Shown here: one piece after another, positions 32,244-44,297 of the stretch
Layout: each line of letters starts with the position of its first letter
Position numbering within the stretch: position 1 is the first letter of the stretch
Notes under the pieces: model-generated
What the model saw: only the letters and a program-made list of their open reading frames with translations
Databases searched by the model: none
Told to the model about the DNA's origin: nothing
Assembly (NCBI RefSeq): GCF_028554725.1
Contig: NC_071668.1
Span: 52,867,732 to 52,931,731 of the forward strand
Length of the DNA: 64,000 nt
Source of the DNA: Zeugodacus cucurbitae
Taxonomy: Eukaryota > Arthropoda > Insecta > Diptera > Tephritidae
Direction of reading: 5' to 3'
Program-made: the position numbers and the translations under genes

Positions 32244-33148
32244 TTAGTTTTGCTCACATAACTGTTGATTGTAGGTCCTAAAACCAAACGAGTTAGATAC
32301 GATAAGTGATCAGGATGACGAATAGAGTTGAAATCCGGATGTCTGCCTGTCAGTCCGTCCGTGCAAGCAGCAAAAATTGAGATATCTCGATGAAACGTGT
32401 ATTTTTTGGCACCATAAGAAGGTTAAGTTCGAAGATGGGCGAAATCGGACCACTGCTACGCCCACAAAATGGTGAAAAACGAAAACTTATAAAGAGCTAT
32501 AACTAAGCCACAAATAAAGTTAATATATTGAAAACTACTAAAAACTGCCTCAATTCAGTAAGGAAAAACACCAGAAACCTTAAATTTTATAATAAAGATG
32601 GTACAGAAGGGCTGCACTCAAAATGGTATACAAAATTTGAAACGGACGTGGTTCCGCCTATTTATGGGTCAAAAACCATATCTCCGAAACTACTTGACCA
32701 TTTTCAATGGAATTACGTTCATAATATCTTCCTAGTTCCCCAATGATATGTTGTGAAAATAGGCCAAATCGCTTCACAACCACGCCTACTTCCTATATAC
32801 CAGAACTTTGAAGACGATCAGAATCGTTTAGTTTACAATATATAAAGTAAGCACTAGTGATGATATCGGTGCAGAACTTTGTATAAATACTACATTTATA
32901 GTGTGGCAGTCCCATTCTAAAAATCAGCGAAATCGGACCATAGGTTTTCAAGGCCCCATATATCGGACCTCGGTGCTTCTAACCTAATATTAAGGTTTCC
33001 AACTTTCAATGGACTTTATTCAATATATATGACGAATATGTGGGTCAAATTGTGTATTATATAATATTAATAAAATTAAATAAATAAATTGCAAGAGTAT
33101 ACTCGTAAAACGTTCGGTTACACCTGAACTTAGCCCTTCCTTACTTGT

Positions 33149-34350
33149 ATATATATTGCTATTTTTCATTCAGTATGATGACAATATCATTATATGAACA
33201 GTATGGGTCTATTTTAAGAAAAACAGTTCAGATAATAAAATGGAAAACCACATTATTCGGGAAAATATTCATAGTTTTGGTTCATGCTAGGGAAGACTCG
33301 CAAATTTTTGTTTCTATGGCGGTTAACATTTTACAGTTCTTCATCCCCTCTATTAAGGGATTCATACCGTATTTCTGTTTTTTGTCGTTAGAAATACGGT
33401 ATGAATCTCTTCTGGTAAAACTGTAAGTTCCGCAATAATTAGACAATTCCATTTCTAGAGCCACTAACAAAAATTGTGCAGCCATCTCCAAAGTATCAAT
33501 ACCACTTTCTATCGCCAAATTTCAGTGTTCGTTCGTCCTTCATTTGGTTAACTGGGTATCTGCTGTTTAACGAAGAGCCAAAGGCTGGCATTTATTTGCC
33601 GTTGTTATGTGTTGCTGCCACGGCGTAATATTGCTGCAGGTTTGCATGTCATTAACAAAATGCAGAACTAGCAACAAACAAACACAACACGCCCGTCAGT
33701 TGTTGGATATGGTACGAAAATTTAATTAAAAGTCATTTCCTGTGCAGCACAACGAAAAACACAGCCGCCGACACCAAGAAAATAAAGCAACAAAACTTAA
33801 TTTTAGCACGAAAAACCATTCACAATGCCACGGACACAAACACAAAGTTCACATACGTAGACTCGTGCATCAGGCAGTTAGATAGTCATCTGCAAATTGC
33901 ACGCACTCAAACGCACATAATGGCATGACGCGCATACTTTGTAGTACTTACAAATTAAACTATAATGCGTATCATGTGTAGTTGCGCGAATTTCGGGCAT
34001 AAATTTTCGCGTTGCAACATAATTTGGAGTGCACGAAATTTCGGTGATTTGTTACCTTTTCAAATCACATAACTAACGGGAAGGAAAGTACACCTGCGGC
34101 TGTAAGTTTTTGAGGGGAAATAAGAGAAATATAACTGATGCGACAAATACTACAGGTTCAAAAAGAATGATAGACAAGAAGCGAAAAAAACTAATAACGT
34201 TGTTCTCAAATATCTCTCCAAGTAGATCATAATCCCCACTTTTTGGTATTCATATGTATGTGGACGGTGGAATCAAAAATGACAGGGTATCTAGTAGAGA
34301 AATAAGAAATCCAGGATTAAGATCGATGGATTCGAAAACAGCATAGATAA
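33149..34350. other. No protein gene recognised; contains a long hairpin
   Basis: Unique-looking DNA between two family A copies. An imperfect hairpin lies at 33331-33426 and is listed separately. The remainder (33540-34340) has no recognised content. Confidence 0.45.
33331..33426. other. 96-base hairpin with perfect 18-bp stem
   Basis: Left arm GATTCATACCGTATTTCT (33359-33376) and right arm AGAAATACGGTATGAATC (33390-33407) pair perfectly around a 13-base loop. The stem extends by three more pairs and one G-T. An outer stem TTACAGTT (33331-33338) / AACTGTAA (33419-33426) closes it. The overall size is like a microRNA precursor or a small foldback element. I do not recognise the arm sequence as a known microRNA. 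Confidence 0.5.
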
Positions 34351-35417
34351 ACAAGTAAGGAAGGGCTCAGTTCGGGTGTAACCGAACATTTTATACTCCC
34401 GCAATTTATTTATTTAATTTTATTAATATTACATAATACAAAATTTGATCCACATATTCGTCATATATATTGTATAAAGTCCATTGAAAGTTCGAAAACC
34501 CTAATAATAGGTATGCGGGAACTAGGGGAAGTTATGCCCCGATTTCACTAATTTTTGACACAGAGCCATGTTATTAGAAGAAAAATATTCCTTCCGAATT
34601 TCTTCAAAATATCTGAGAGACTTACCAATATTTTCGGTAAAAAATATATTCGAAGCTCTGAGGTCCTCATGTTCGATATCTGGGGCCTTGAATACTTATG
34701 GTCCAATTTCGGCGATTTGTAAAATTCTGTTCCGATATCTTCACTAGTGCTTACTTTATATATTGTAAAGTAAACGATCCAGATCGACTTCAATGTTCTG
34801 TTCTGACTATTTTCAAATTCAACATATCATTGGTAAGCCAGGAAAATATTATGAACAGAATTTCATTGAAAAGTTTCGCAGCCACGTCCATTTAAAATTT
34901 TGTATAATATTTTGAGTGCAGCCTTTCTGTATCACCTTTATAAATAAATTTCTGTAGGTTTTCCTCACTGCATTAAAGCATTTTTAGTAGTTTTAATAAC
35001 CTTTGTATGGGAGGTGGCGAATTTTCCGAATTCTTAAATTTTTGAACTATATAAGGAAGTGCCTAAATGAAACGACTCGAGAGATTAGTAGTTTACGAGA
35101 TATATACCAAAAACTTAGTAGGGGGAGGGGGAGAGGCTTTGTTATAGCTCTTTATATGTTTTCGGCTATCGCCACTTTGTGGGCGCGGCAGTGGTCCGAT
35201 TTCGCCCATCTTCAAACTTAACCTTCTTATGTTGCCAAAAAATTCACGTTTCATCGAGATATCTCAATTTTCGCTGCTTGCACGGACCGACTGACAGGCA
35301 GACATCCGGATTTCAATACTACTCGTTATCCTGATCACTTATCTCGTTTAGTTTTAGAACCTACAATCAACAGTTATGTGAGCAAAACTAGTATACTCTC
35401 TTAGCATTTTGTTGCGA
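34351..35417 (-). repeat. Family A copy A9, full length, reverse orientation
   Basis: Begins AACAAGTAAGGAAGGGCTCA and GTTCGGGTGTAACCGAAC, then TTTTATACTCCCGCAA. It proceeds through the reversed body (GTTTTAGAACCTACAATCAAC) to TATACTCTCTTAGCATTTTGTTGCG at the right. Both terminal signatures are present. Confidence 0.85.
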
Positions 35418-35526
35418 AATATGCAGATAAATACACAACTTTCACTAACTTCACTAATATTTGTAAGTATAAGAAAATGAAAAGAGTACAAAAGGAAAGA
35501 AAATACTGGAATGCCATATAATTTCT

Positions 35527-36170
35527 TGTTTTCATCTAGAAGTTCTTGCAAGTGAGGAAACGTTTCTTTTCCATATGGTGCAAGCGGCTCACAACATTCG
35601 GTTTTAGCCAATCGAAAAAACCTTTTGATGACGACGTCCCGAAACATCGAAACATGAAAACATTCATACAAGCAAGCTACAAGAAAAACTACATGACTCT
35701 TGGTCGAAAACCGCGTAACCAAATCGAACGAATATCGAGAAGGATCTCTATCTGGTAGCAACGACCCGCCTCTGTCCAGCAAAGAACGACCGTCAACAAA
35801 CAAGGCAGCCCATCAGTTTTCTACTCGACTAGCACTACTGCTTTCTGAAAGCACTAATCAGTATTTCGATATAAGAGAACTGTGGAACGGTATGTCAAAC
35901 TCACTGCGTACCGCTGCAGCAGAAAAAAATGGTATTCGACAAGGTGCGATGAGGATTGCCGCTTCGCAGTGGAGAGAAAGCAAACTTCCTACAATCAGGC
36001 AACGTTGAGATAACCACAACACGTGCGGTTTGGGATAGATAGCGATGCGTATGAAGAGTTTGAAAAGCTGGCGACATGGGTAATACTCGAAAATGTGATG
36101 AGAAGATGCGGTTTCGGGCAGAAGATTTCAAGACCGGAACATTCTTATGTTACCAATGTCCATAGAAGGA
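35527..36170 (+). mobile_element. RTE-like LINE fragment L5, strongly decayed
   Basis: Starts with a version of the LINE 5' UTR (CTAGAAGTTCTTGCAAGTGAG, then GCTCACAACATTCGGTTTTAG). After a gap it matches the segment before the RT domain: PPLSSKERPSTNK (cf. RLCAAKNARQQT), STRLALLLSESTNQYFDIRE and LWNGMSNSLRTAAAE. Weak similarity continues to YEEFEKLA and KISRPEHSY near 36150. Frameshifts throughout; no RT motif remains. Confidence 0.8.
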
Positions 36171-39100
36171 ACAATCTTCTTAATTATTATGATTATAAAG
36201 TAGTATTAACAAATACAACTTTTGATCATTCCGATCATTTTTCTGTTTCAAAAAAAAAAAATAAAACTTAGCAGTATAATTATCAACCACAGACCTGTTA
36301 AATGGAATTTTTCAATTACATGCGCATAAAATCTGTAAGTCCAACCTAAAAACCTGAGCTAGGTTTAAATTTGCATATAGGCATGTTCTCATATGTATAA
36401 AAGCACTTCCAGCAAGAGCAACTTGTTCAAAGCAAAAAGTGAAAGAGCTCGAAAATTACAGAAACCCAAAAAAAGCAGAGTTGGCATACATAATCTCACA
36501 ATTAATCAAAGTTGCAAAGTACGAGGCAACTGCATGCGGAAGTGTGCATGATAATTCAACAAAGTGTGTCCCGCTGCTTCAAACAACAGCAAAGCCAATC
36601 AACGTATGTTTGTCTAATGTATACCCTGCAAGAAATAATTTATTCGGCACGAATAATTTGAACAATTTTCCACTTTTTTGTAACTGACCTTATAACTGAG
36701 ATTTATATTCAGATTTTGGTACTCCATTCTAAACATCTGGTGTAACTAGGTTCTTCTCAGGCTGATTGCGAATCTTCATTCTTATTAAAATCAGAGTTTT
36801 AAGACGTTGGATCCATTCGAAAGACAGAACTATGCATGTATATTTTTACAATCATTAAGATCTGAGTGTGATCTCCAGCCTCGTGCCCATTCCATAATGC
36901 TCTATAAATATTTTTACTCCGTCACTTTACCATAGAATTACATAAATTCCTTGCTTGTTGATTCTCGCTGCAGGGCTCCTATTATGTGTACACTTAACTC
37001 CCATACATATGTATATGCACATCCATGTATTCACAGTGGAACGAATATATAGCGGTTGCTTGGTGATATGACCAGATCAGGCTGGTCGTTAAACTTGTGT
37101 GCATGTGGCTGTATGGGTTAGTGGCAACTATTTTGCTTATGTCTGCTTTGATTGTTGATTACTGAGGGAAATGGGAAGTTCCTCTAGGGTGATCAAAATG
37201 CGTTGTTTACAAGCTCGCTTTTGACGCTTTTCTGTCAGTCGCTGTTAATGTAAGCACAAACAAACATAAATTTTGCATGTGTGTATGTTTCATAAGCGCA
37301 GTGCGTTTCGAAATATTGTTTAATATTTGAAGAGAACTTTGACTTGGTTTCTCAAACGATTTGTTTCACTTCAAAATATATTGAATTTTATAAAATATAC
37401 TGAATTTAAGCCGGATTACCCGTTGAATGGTTCTAAGAACAACTTTTTAAATCAGCGCTATACTTCCCATAGTCCATTGAGAGCTGCTCTAACATAGTTT
37501 TGAACATTATACAATTTTGGCCGTTCCGCGAATTGGTGCACATAAACTGAAAAATTTCTTGACTATTACAATGCTCACAGCAGGGCTTTAAGAAAACACG
37601 CTCCTAGAGAGCTTCGCTAATTGAATTATTTTCGCTGTAATTAGATCCAAGAATTCAATCGGCGATGAATATGTTTGAAATTACGTTTGAGTTCTAAACG
37701 TTCGAAGAACCAATTTCAAATTTAAATGGAGTTTGTTGTGTTGGAGCTGGTTAAAGTTTATTTGAACAAGGTATAACACAATGGAACGAAGTCATTATTA
37801 AAGTCTCATTCCGCTTCTAAGTATCAGTCTACAATACATAATGGGTTTAATGACAAAGGAGAAAGTTAACCAGAGGGTCGGAAATATATATATTATATAC
37901 CATATACATATGTATATGGGGGATAGAGAGATTTCATGGAATTTAATAGAGAATTGATTAAACTAAAATATTATACTACATTACTACACACTTGAACTGA
38001 GTAACTCACATATTAACCGATATATTCGGCAATAAAGTTTCGAAAATGTACCAATATTTTCGATATAAAGTCCTCTCATATTTTTTATATGTGGCCTGAG
38101 AAGAAATGAGTTGCCACACCTAATAGTTGTATGTTTGCAATTTATAATATTCGGTGTCATCTGAACTTCGCCGTATCCTACTGTGTCTATTTATTATATT
38201 CCATTACTTAATTGAAAGGAGAAAAGTAATTTTTTGCAACTATATGCGACGGCCGCAAACCGTGCAAAAAATGCATTATTTTAATCATATTAATTAATTA
38301 AAAGTTATTGTTTCCATAAATATGAACAGACATTTGTTTACACTCGCATATGTATGCATAATGATTTTCCGAAATGGCTCCCATCATTATTCAACAAAAG
38401 TTTTACGCTCAACATGTCAGTCGCATGCTAGAATGTGAGCGTAAACCGACACATGCTAAGGATGTTTTTTTTTAACCAATAAACAAACTACACAAACAAA
38501 TATGTAAATCAATATATTTATTTACATAGATTTTCATACAGATGCAGGTATGGTCATCATATTTGTATGTATATATACATACAAGTTCAAGTATTTATGT
38601 AAACATATAAAAAGCTGCTTTGTGCGCTGATCATTAAGTATTTGCTCAGCTGCTCTATTATGGAAAAGTGCTAGTTGGTTGAGTGTGCAAAATATGGCAG
38701 ACCTGTTTTAGTTAACCCATCGATGAAAAAATTCGGTTCTAGTGAATAAATCAGCGAATTTAAATTAGTTTCTTTAATATTGAAGCATACTGAGAATTCT
38801 GCGACAACTACCTTTCTATGGTTATTTTTTAAAATCTCAAATAAAAGATATCTCATTTCTCACATTGTAAAATAACCGCTGTGATCAGAGGTGAGAAGGA
38901 GTTCTCTGACTCACTTGTTAAGTTAGGTTAGGATAGTTTCTACTGTTGAGCACCATGATACGGATCGCCCTAGGATTTCTATAGAGAGTATTTTTGAAAC
39001 CAGAAGTTGGTAAAGTTGCATCTCACGTATTCACAAATCGCCTTCAATGCATCAGAAACCTTGTTAAATAGATTAATTTATATTCTAGATAGTTCAACTG

Positions 39101-39297
39101 GGTGTCAGAAGGTTTAAGGCTTAAGGTGGTTCAACATTGACAGTGCAAAAATCAAAAATATGTCTCGTCTTCTCCCAACCCAGTCGTCAGCAATATTTCT
39201 ATATAGACCGGGGACTATATGACCTTGTTTCATCTAACTAATATCTCAAGGTCCTTTAGATAACACATCACTCTTTTGTGTTGACTGGACAGTTATA
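36171..39297. other. Intergenic or intronic DNA, no gene recognised
   Basis: AT-rich, with a TATA-box candidate at 36396 listed separately and short microsatellite runs near 37000 and 38570. No confident exon. Confidence 0.45.
36396..36604 (+). promoter_or_regulatory. Candidate TATA promoter with short first exon
   Basis: TATAAAAG at 36396-36403 is followed by purine/CAA-rich leader-like sequence and, at about 36603, AATCAAC|GTATGTTT, a good splice donor. The first ATG (36548) opens MIIQQSVSRCFKQQQSQS up to the donor. All three parts are ordinary short motifs, so this is only a lead. Confidence 0.25.
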
Positions 39298-40101
39298 ACG
39301 GGTGATCCAAGGTATAGGTACTTTTTTCAATAAACTTGTTTTGACATATCACGCGTGAGTCGTGTCAAGCTGTTATGTTATTTTTGTTCAGTATTGTTTG
39401 GCACTTCATCATGGAAAGACTTCCGCCTGAACAACATTTACTAACTGTTCAACTTTGTTATGAAAATTCACGCTCTTCTTATGGTCAACATAATCAGCCA
39501 ACTGAGCGTACTATTCGGAACAATATCACTCACTTTCATCATTGGATTCGACCGAATAGACCACGTCCAGCACGCAGTGAAGAAAATATAGCAGCAGTAG
39601 CTGAGAAATTACACGAAGACCGTGGAGAGTCGATTCGGCGCCATTTGCAGCAACTCGAACTGACGTATGGAACGACTGGGCGCACTTTACGTCAAGATCT
39701 TTAATTGAAAGCGTACAAAAAAAAAAAAAACTTGTGCAAGAACTGAAGCCGAGCGAACTTCCAAAGCGACACCGCTTTGCTCTATGTACTCTTGCAAAGT
39801 TCCAAGAACATCCGACGATTTCGAGCCAAATTATGTTCAGCGGGAATATGTAAAGTCTACGCGGACAATCCAGCTTTGATTCAGGCTTTGGAACAAAACG
39901 TCGCGCGTGTCATTCACTAGTTACCTGTCGAAATACTCGAACGAGTCATCGAAAATTGGACTCAACGGATAGACCATGTGTCTGATATTTTCCCCTCCCT
40001 AACTAAAAAGTTCTTTCGAATGATAATAAACACTCCCCATTATATATAAATGTTCTGTGTTTTTTCTTTAAAGTAGGGAATCTCGAACTGGATCACCCTT
40101 T
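39298..40101 (+). mobile_element. mariner-type element 2, internally deleted
   Basis: The left end reads TATAACGGGTGATCC and the right end GGATCACCCTTTATA, giving inverted GGGTGATCC termini beside TA. It encodes the transposase start at 39411 (MERLPPEQHLLTVQLCYENS, RSEENIAAVAEKLHEDRGES, TTGRTLRQDL, stop), then LVQELKPSELPKRHRFAL and IMFSG. From there it jumps to the far C-terminus (CADNPALIQALEQN, PVEILERVIENWTQRIDHV). The catalytic core between them is deleted. It belongs to the same broad family as the 31.3-kb element but with different terminal repeats. Confidence 0.82.
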
Positions 40102-42055
40102 ATAGATATATATATTTATCTATGTATTAGGAAATTTCTCTCTGAATGCCTATACTCTTATAATTGTTTACTTTATTTTCTTTTTCTTGTGCCTTATTCA
40201 TTTTAAGTAATGACTTGCATTGACCAAAATGACGCACTTACACACACACAACCCCACATAAAAGCAATCACTCACGTACACACACAACCGCTCCAACACA
40301 AAGTAAACAGACTATTTAACAATTTTCGCTAGATAAATAGCAACAGCAAAAATAATAGGAAAATCAAACAAGAAGATGTTTTCCAATACACTTTTATGAT
40401 ATTGCCGATTTTGTTTGTCAGTGGAATGGGAGGAATACTCCTTTTCACAGCTCGATCACAACGCCAAGCGGTTCAAATCATATCTGTGAATATATAGCAT
40501 ATATATAGTACATATGTTCAACGTTGTATATGCGTTGGATTGCGAGCATATTTCTGGCATCTGTACGTGAAGTGGCTCTGAGTCAGCAATTGTCAGCCAA
40601 TACCAATCGCCATTTACTCATACGATTTAACAAAAGCGCAAAAACAGCACTCTGTTGATATGTTTCAGACGTGCATGCGCATCTATTGGTATTTGGTCTT
40701 CAGCTCCAGCAATATTATTGTATTTTGCGATATTCCGCCGCATCACTGACGTTTCTTTAGTAGTCAGAAAAAAAAATTTAGTGCAAGCTATTCTCACAGC
40801 AGCAGCAAGTGCCTCATTTCTCTCTACAATAACTTTTCCAATTTATTCAGTTTTTGTGTGTTTTCTGATTGAGTTGCTCGAGGGTCTGAGTTGAAAGCCT
40901 TAGATGATTTCATTAATGGATTCTTAATTGAAACTCAGACATTGACAATACGTTAAGTGAAATATGAAAAAGTTGCATATACCCATATACAAAAGAGCTT
41001 TTTCTGCAATACTTACTACGTCATTTTTGGTTCACCAAGATTAATACGGTTTAGGTAAATAGAAAAATTTTACTTCTGATATCATATTCGAAACTATCGG
41101 TATATTGACCGTGCAGTCATTAAAGCTTTGGGAATAGATGAAAGTCAGACGGAGCTGCTTGTAAGATGACTGAGCTTTGATGTGTCGTTACTAAACACAT
41201 CTTTCACAAACTCTACCTGATATTAGATTTGAAACCAGTTCCTAGTTATGAAGCTGGTTCAACACGTCGTAGACCCTAGTAGTCACGCATTAAGTGTACC
41301 CAAAAGAGCTACCGAAAGCCTGTCCGAGACTAATTTCCATCCTCTCTTCAATGTTTCTCTAGATGGTTAGACTGCTTGCATGAGAAGCGAGTTATACGAT
41401 ATCAGAACTCTCTCTCTGAATATTTGATGTCACTTAATGACTTGCTATCTAAAAATCAGCTTTATATAAATGCAGTCGTTTAATTTGCAACTAACTTACA
41501 CCAAACGAACTGCGATTGGGCGTGCCAATCGGAAATATATTCATCTTGTACTTCTGCACAACAACCTTCGAGTGTAAAAATATCACCAAAGATCAACCAT
41601 TTTCCATTCAAATTCAAAGTCTTTGCATCTTATCTTCGATTTAATTATGGTTTGACTATCGCCGATTAGGTCAAATGTACACAATTTAAAAAAATATGTT
41701 TGAAAGCGTCGATATGGTGCTCAATAGTCTGGTTAAATTCTTCATGATCACATATGTATGTTTATGGCTACCACAATGCTTTTAATATTTTTTCTTGTAT
41801 TTCTTGAAATTTATATAGCAGTCAAGAAATTTTTTGAAAATAACCTCAACTTTTAGTATCCAGTAATAGCATCTAGGAAGCTTTATTGAATTGTTCATTA
41901 CCAAGCAAGACTGCTGCTAACTGCTATCCATAAATTACACACTAGTCGAATTAACTGCGAACTTATTTTTATACCCACTGCTAGTGAAGAAAGAAGGGAA
42001 ATATAGAATGATGATGATGATATCTATCGGTTCATTTCACTTTATATAAAAGGTC
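40102..42055. other. Intergenic or intronic DNA, no gene recognised
   Basis: AT-rich; CACA-rich tract near 40230-40290. No recognised exon, RNA or TE. Confidence 0.5.
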
Positions 42056-44297
42056 GTCATGTATTATCTGGTCGCAGCGAAGATACGCACCCGCCTCTGT
42101 GCAGCAAAGAATGCCCGTCAACAAACACAAGGAAGGTTCGACGTCGAAAAGCTGCAATCGCAACAGACAGCCACGAAATACTCTACTCGACTTGCACTCC
42201 TGCTCTCTGAGAGCACTCATCAGCATCTCGGTATAAGGGAACTGTGGAACGGCATCTCAAACTCACTGCGTACCGCTGCAGCCGAAACAATTGGTTATCG
42301 GCAACGACAAAAAACAAGCTGGTACGATGAGGAGTGCCGTCTCGCAGCGGAGAGAAAACAGACTGCCTACCTCGCAACATTGCAAACGACCACAACACGT
42401 GCGGGATGGGATAGATACCGAGATCTGAAGAGGGAAGCGAGACGCATTTGCAGACAAAAAAAGAAAGAGGCCGAAATGCGTGAGTACGAAGAGCTTGAGA
42501 AGCTGGCAGACAGAGGGAATGCTCGAAAATTTTATGAAAAAATGAAGCGACTTAACGAAGGTTTCAAGACCGGAGCATCCTCATGTAGAGACCAAGGTGG
42601 TAATCTGGTAACCGATGTCCAGGGCATACTGGGATTATGGAGGGAACACTTCTCCGACCTGCTGAATGGCAGTGAGAGTACAACACCAGGAGATGGCGAA
42701 CCCGATCCCCCAATCGATGACGATGGAACAGATGTTCCATTACCCGACCATGAAGAAATTCGAATAGCAATTACCCGCTTGAAGAACAACAAAGCAGCGG
42801 GGGCCGATAGATTACCGGCAGAACTATTCAAATACGGCGGCGAAGAACTGATAAGGTGCATGCATCAGCTTCTTTGCAGAATATGGTCGGAAGAAAGCAT
42901 GCCTGACGATTGGAATCTCAGTGTGCTCTGCCCAATCCATAAAAAGGGAGATCCCACAATCTGCGCCAATTACCGTGGGATCAGCCTCCTAAATATCGCA
43001 TACAAGGTTCTATCGAGCGTATTGTGTGAAAGACTAAAGCCCACCGTCAACAAACTGATTGGACCTTATCAGTGTGGCTTTAGACCTGGAAAATCGACAA
43101 CTGACCAGATATTCACCATGCGCCAAATCTTGGAAAAGACCCGAGAAAAGAGGATCGACACACACCACCTTTTTGTCGATTTTAAAGCTGCTTTCGACAG
43201 CACGAAAAGGAGTTGCCTTTACGCCGCGATGTCTGAATTTGGTATCCCCGCAAAACTAATACGGCTGTGTAAATTGACGTTGAGCAACACCAAAAGCTCC
43301 GTCATGATTGGGAAGGACCTCTCCGAGCCGTTCGATACCAAACGAGGTTTCAGACAAGGTGACTCACTATCATGCGACTTCTTTAACCTGATGCTGGAAA
43401 AAATTATAAGAGCTGCAGAGCTAAACCGAAAAGGTACAATCTTCTACAAGAGTGTACAGCTCCTGGCGTACGCCGATGATATTGATATCATCGGAAGCAA
43501 CAACCGCGCCGTTTGTTCTGCTTTTTCCCGCATGGATAAGGAGGCGAAGCGAATGGGTCTGGAGGTGAATGAGGACAAGACGAAATATCTCCTGTCGTCA
43601 AACAAACAGTCGGCGCATTCGCGTCTTGGCTCCCACGTCACTGTTGACAGTCATAACTTCGAGGTCGTAGATAATTTCGTATACCTGGGAACCAGCATCA
43701 ACAACACGAACAATGTCAGCCTCGAAATCCAGCGCAGAATAACTCTTGCTAACAGGTGCTACTTTGTACTGAGTAGGCAATTGAACAGTAAAGTCCTCTC
43801 TCGACGAACCAAATTCAAGCTCTACAAGTCGCTTATCATTCCCGTCCTGCTTTACGGTGCAGAAGCTTGGACGATGTCAACATCAGATGAGACGACACTA
43901 GGAGTTTTCGAGAGGAAAATTTTGCGCAAGATTTATGGTCCTCAGAACATTGGCAACGGCGAATACCGCAGACGATGGAACGATGAGCTGTACGAGTTAT
44001 ACGACGACATTGACATAGTTCAGCGAATAAAAAGACAGCGGCTACGCTGGCTAGGTCATGTTGTCCGAATGGACGAAAACACTCCAGCCCTGAAAGTGTT
44101 CGATGCAGTACCCGCCGGAGGAAGCCGAGGAAGGGGAAGGCCTCCACTCCGTTGGAGGGACCAGGTGGAGAGCGACCTGGTTACACTTGGGATCTCCAAC
44201 TGGCGCCGAACTGCGAAGGAGAGAGACAGGTGGCGCACTATCGTCGATTCGGCTATAACCGGCTAAACGGTTGCAACGCCAATCACATACATACATC
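42056..44297 (+). mobile_element. RTE-like LINE copy L6, 5'-truncated with intact RT frame
   Basis: The 5' end begins inside the codons for YLVAAKIRTRLCAAK, so the endonuclease is missing; other copies (L3, L8) show it upstream of this point. The 3' end has a short UTR (GGTTGCAACGCCAATC) and an ACATACATACATCACAT tail. The 5' truncation and repeat-type tail fit an RTE/BovB-like insertion. Its frame is unbroken, unlike all other copies here, so it is probably the most recent. Confidence 0.92.
42059..44266 (+). CDS. LINE reverse transcriptase (RTE-like), N-terminally truncated
   Basis: 735 codons, unbroken. Residues 1-150 are the linker between endonuclease and RT (RRICRQKKKEAEMREYEEL). The RT proper starts around residue 230. 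Landmarks are AAGADRLPAELFKYGGEELI, LCPIHKKGDPTICANYRGIS, GFRPGKSTTDQIF and motif A VDFKAAFDS with Asp374. Motif B is GFRQGDSLSCDFFNLMLE. Motif C is AYADDIDII with Asp473-Asp474. GLEVNEDKTKYLL follows. The C-terminal part has VVDNFVYLGTSI, YGAEAWTMSTSDETTLG, RLRWLGHVVRMDENTPALK and GRGRPPLRWRDQ. There is no RNase H, as in RTE-clade elements. The three catalytic Asp are intact, so the RT could be active if expressed, but the endonuclease is missing. The ATG at 42059 may be host-derived sequence at the truncation point. Confidence 0.9.
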   Translation: MYYLVAAKIRTRLCAAKNARQQTQGRFDVEKLQSQQTATKYSTRLALLLSESTHQHLGIRELWNGISNSLRTAAAETIGYRQRQKTSWYDEECRLAAERKQTAYLATLQTTTTRAGWDRYRDLKREARRICRQKKKEAEMREYEELEKLADRGNARKFYEKMKRLNEGFKTGASSCRDQGGNLVTDVQGILGLWREHFSDLLNGSESTTPGDGEPDPPIDDDGTDVPLPDHEEIRIAITRLKNNKAAGADRLPAELFKYGGEELIRCMHQLLCRIWSEESMPDDWNLSVLCPIHKKGDPTICANYRGISLLNIAYKVLSSVLCERLKPTVNKLIGPYQCGFRPGKSTTDQIFTMRQILEKTREKRIDTHHLFVDFKAAFDSTKRSCLYAAMSEFGIPAKLIRLCKLTLSNTKSSVMIGKDLSEPFDTKRGFRQGDSLSCDFFNLMLEKIIRAAELNRKGTIFYKSVQLLAYADDIDIIGSNNRAVCSAFSRMDKEAKRMGLEVNEDKTKYLLSSNKQSAHSRLGSHVTVDSHNFEVVDNFVYLGTSINNTNNVSLEIQRRITLANRCYFVLSRQLNSKVLSRRTKFKLYKSLIIPVLLYGAEAWTMSTSDETTLGVFERKILRKIYGPQNIGNGEYRRRWNDELYELYDDIDIVQRIKRQRLRWLGHVVRMDENTPALKVFDAVPAGGSRGRGRPPLRWRDQVESDLVTLGISNWRRTAKERDRWRTIVDSAITG

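Larger units (their letters stand above)
31264..33148 (+). repeat. Family A copy A8, split by a mariner element
   Basis: The 5' palindrome TATACTCTCGCAACAAAGTTGC then TAAGAGAGTATTA runs 31264-31300. The mariner occupies 31301-32243. The repeat then resumes with TTAGTTTTGCTCACATAACTG and continues to TTGCAAGAGTATACTCG, GTTCGGTTACACCTGAAC and CTTACTTG at about 33148. Internal blocks are shortened relative to A7. Confidence 0.85.

Noticed and set aside
42532..42861. Minus-strand ORFs opposite LINE L6 (also 43836-44147, 44051-44299, 60635-60946, 1142-1522)
   Set aside because: They are antisense shadows of the conserved LINE coding frame and recur in every copy for that reason.
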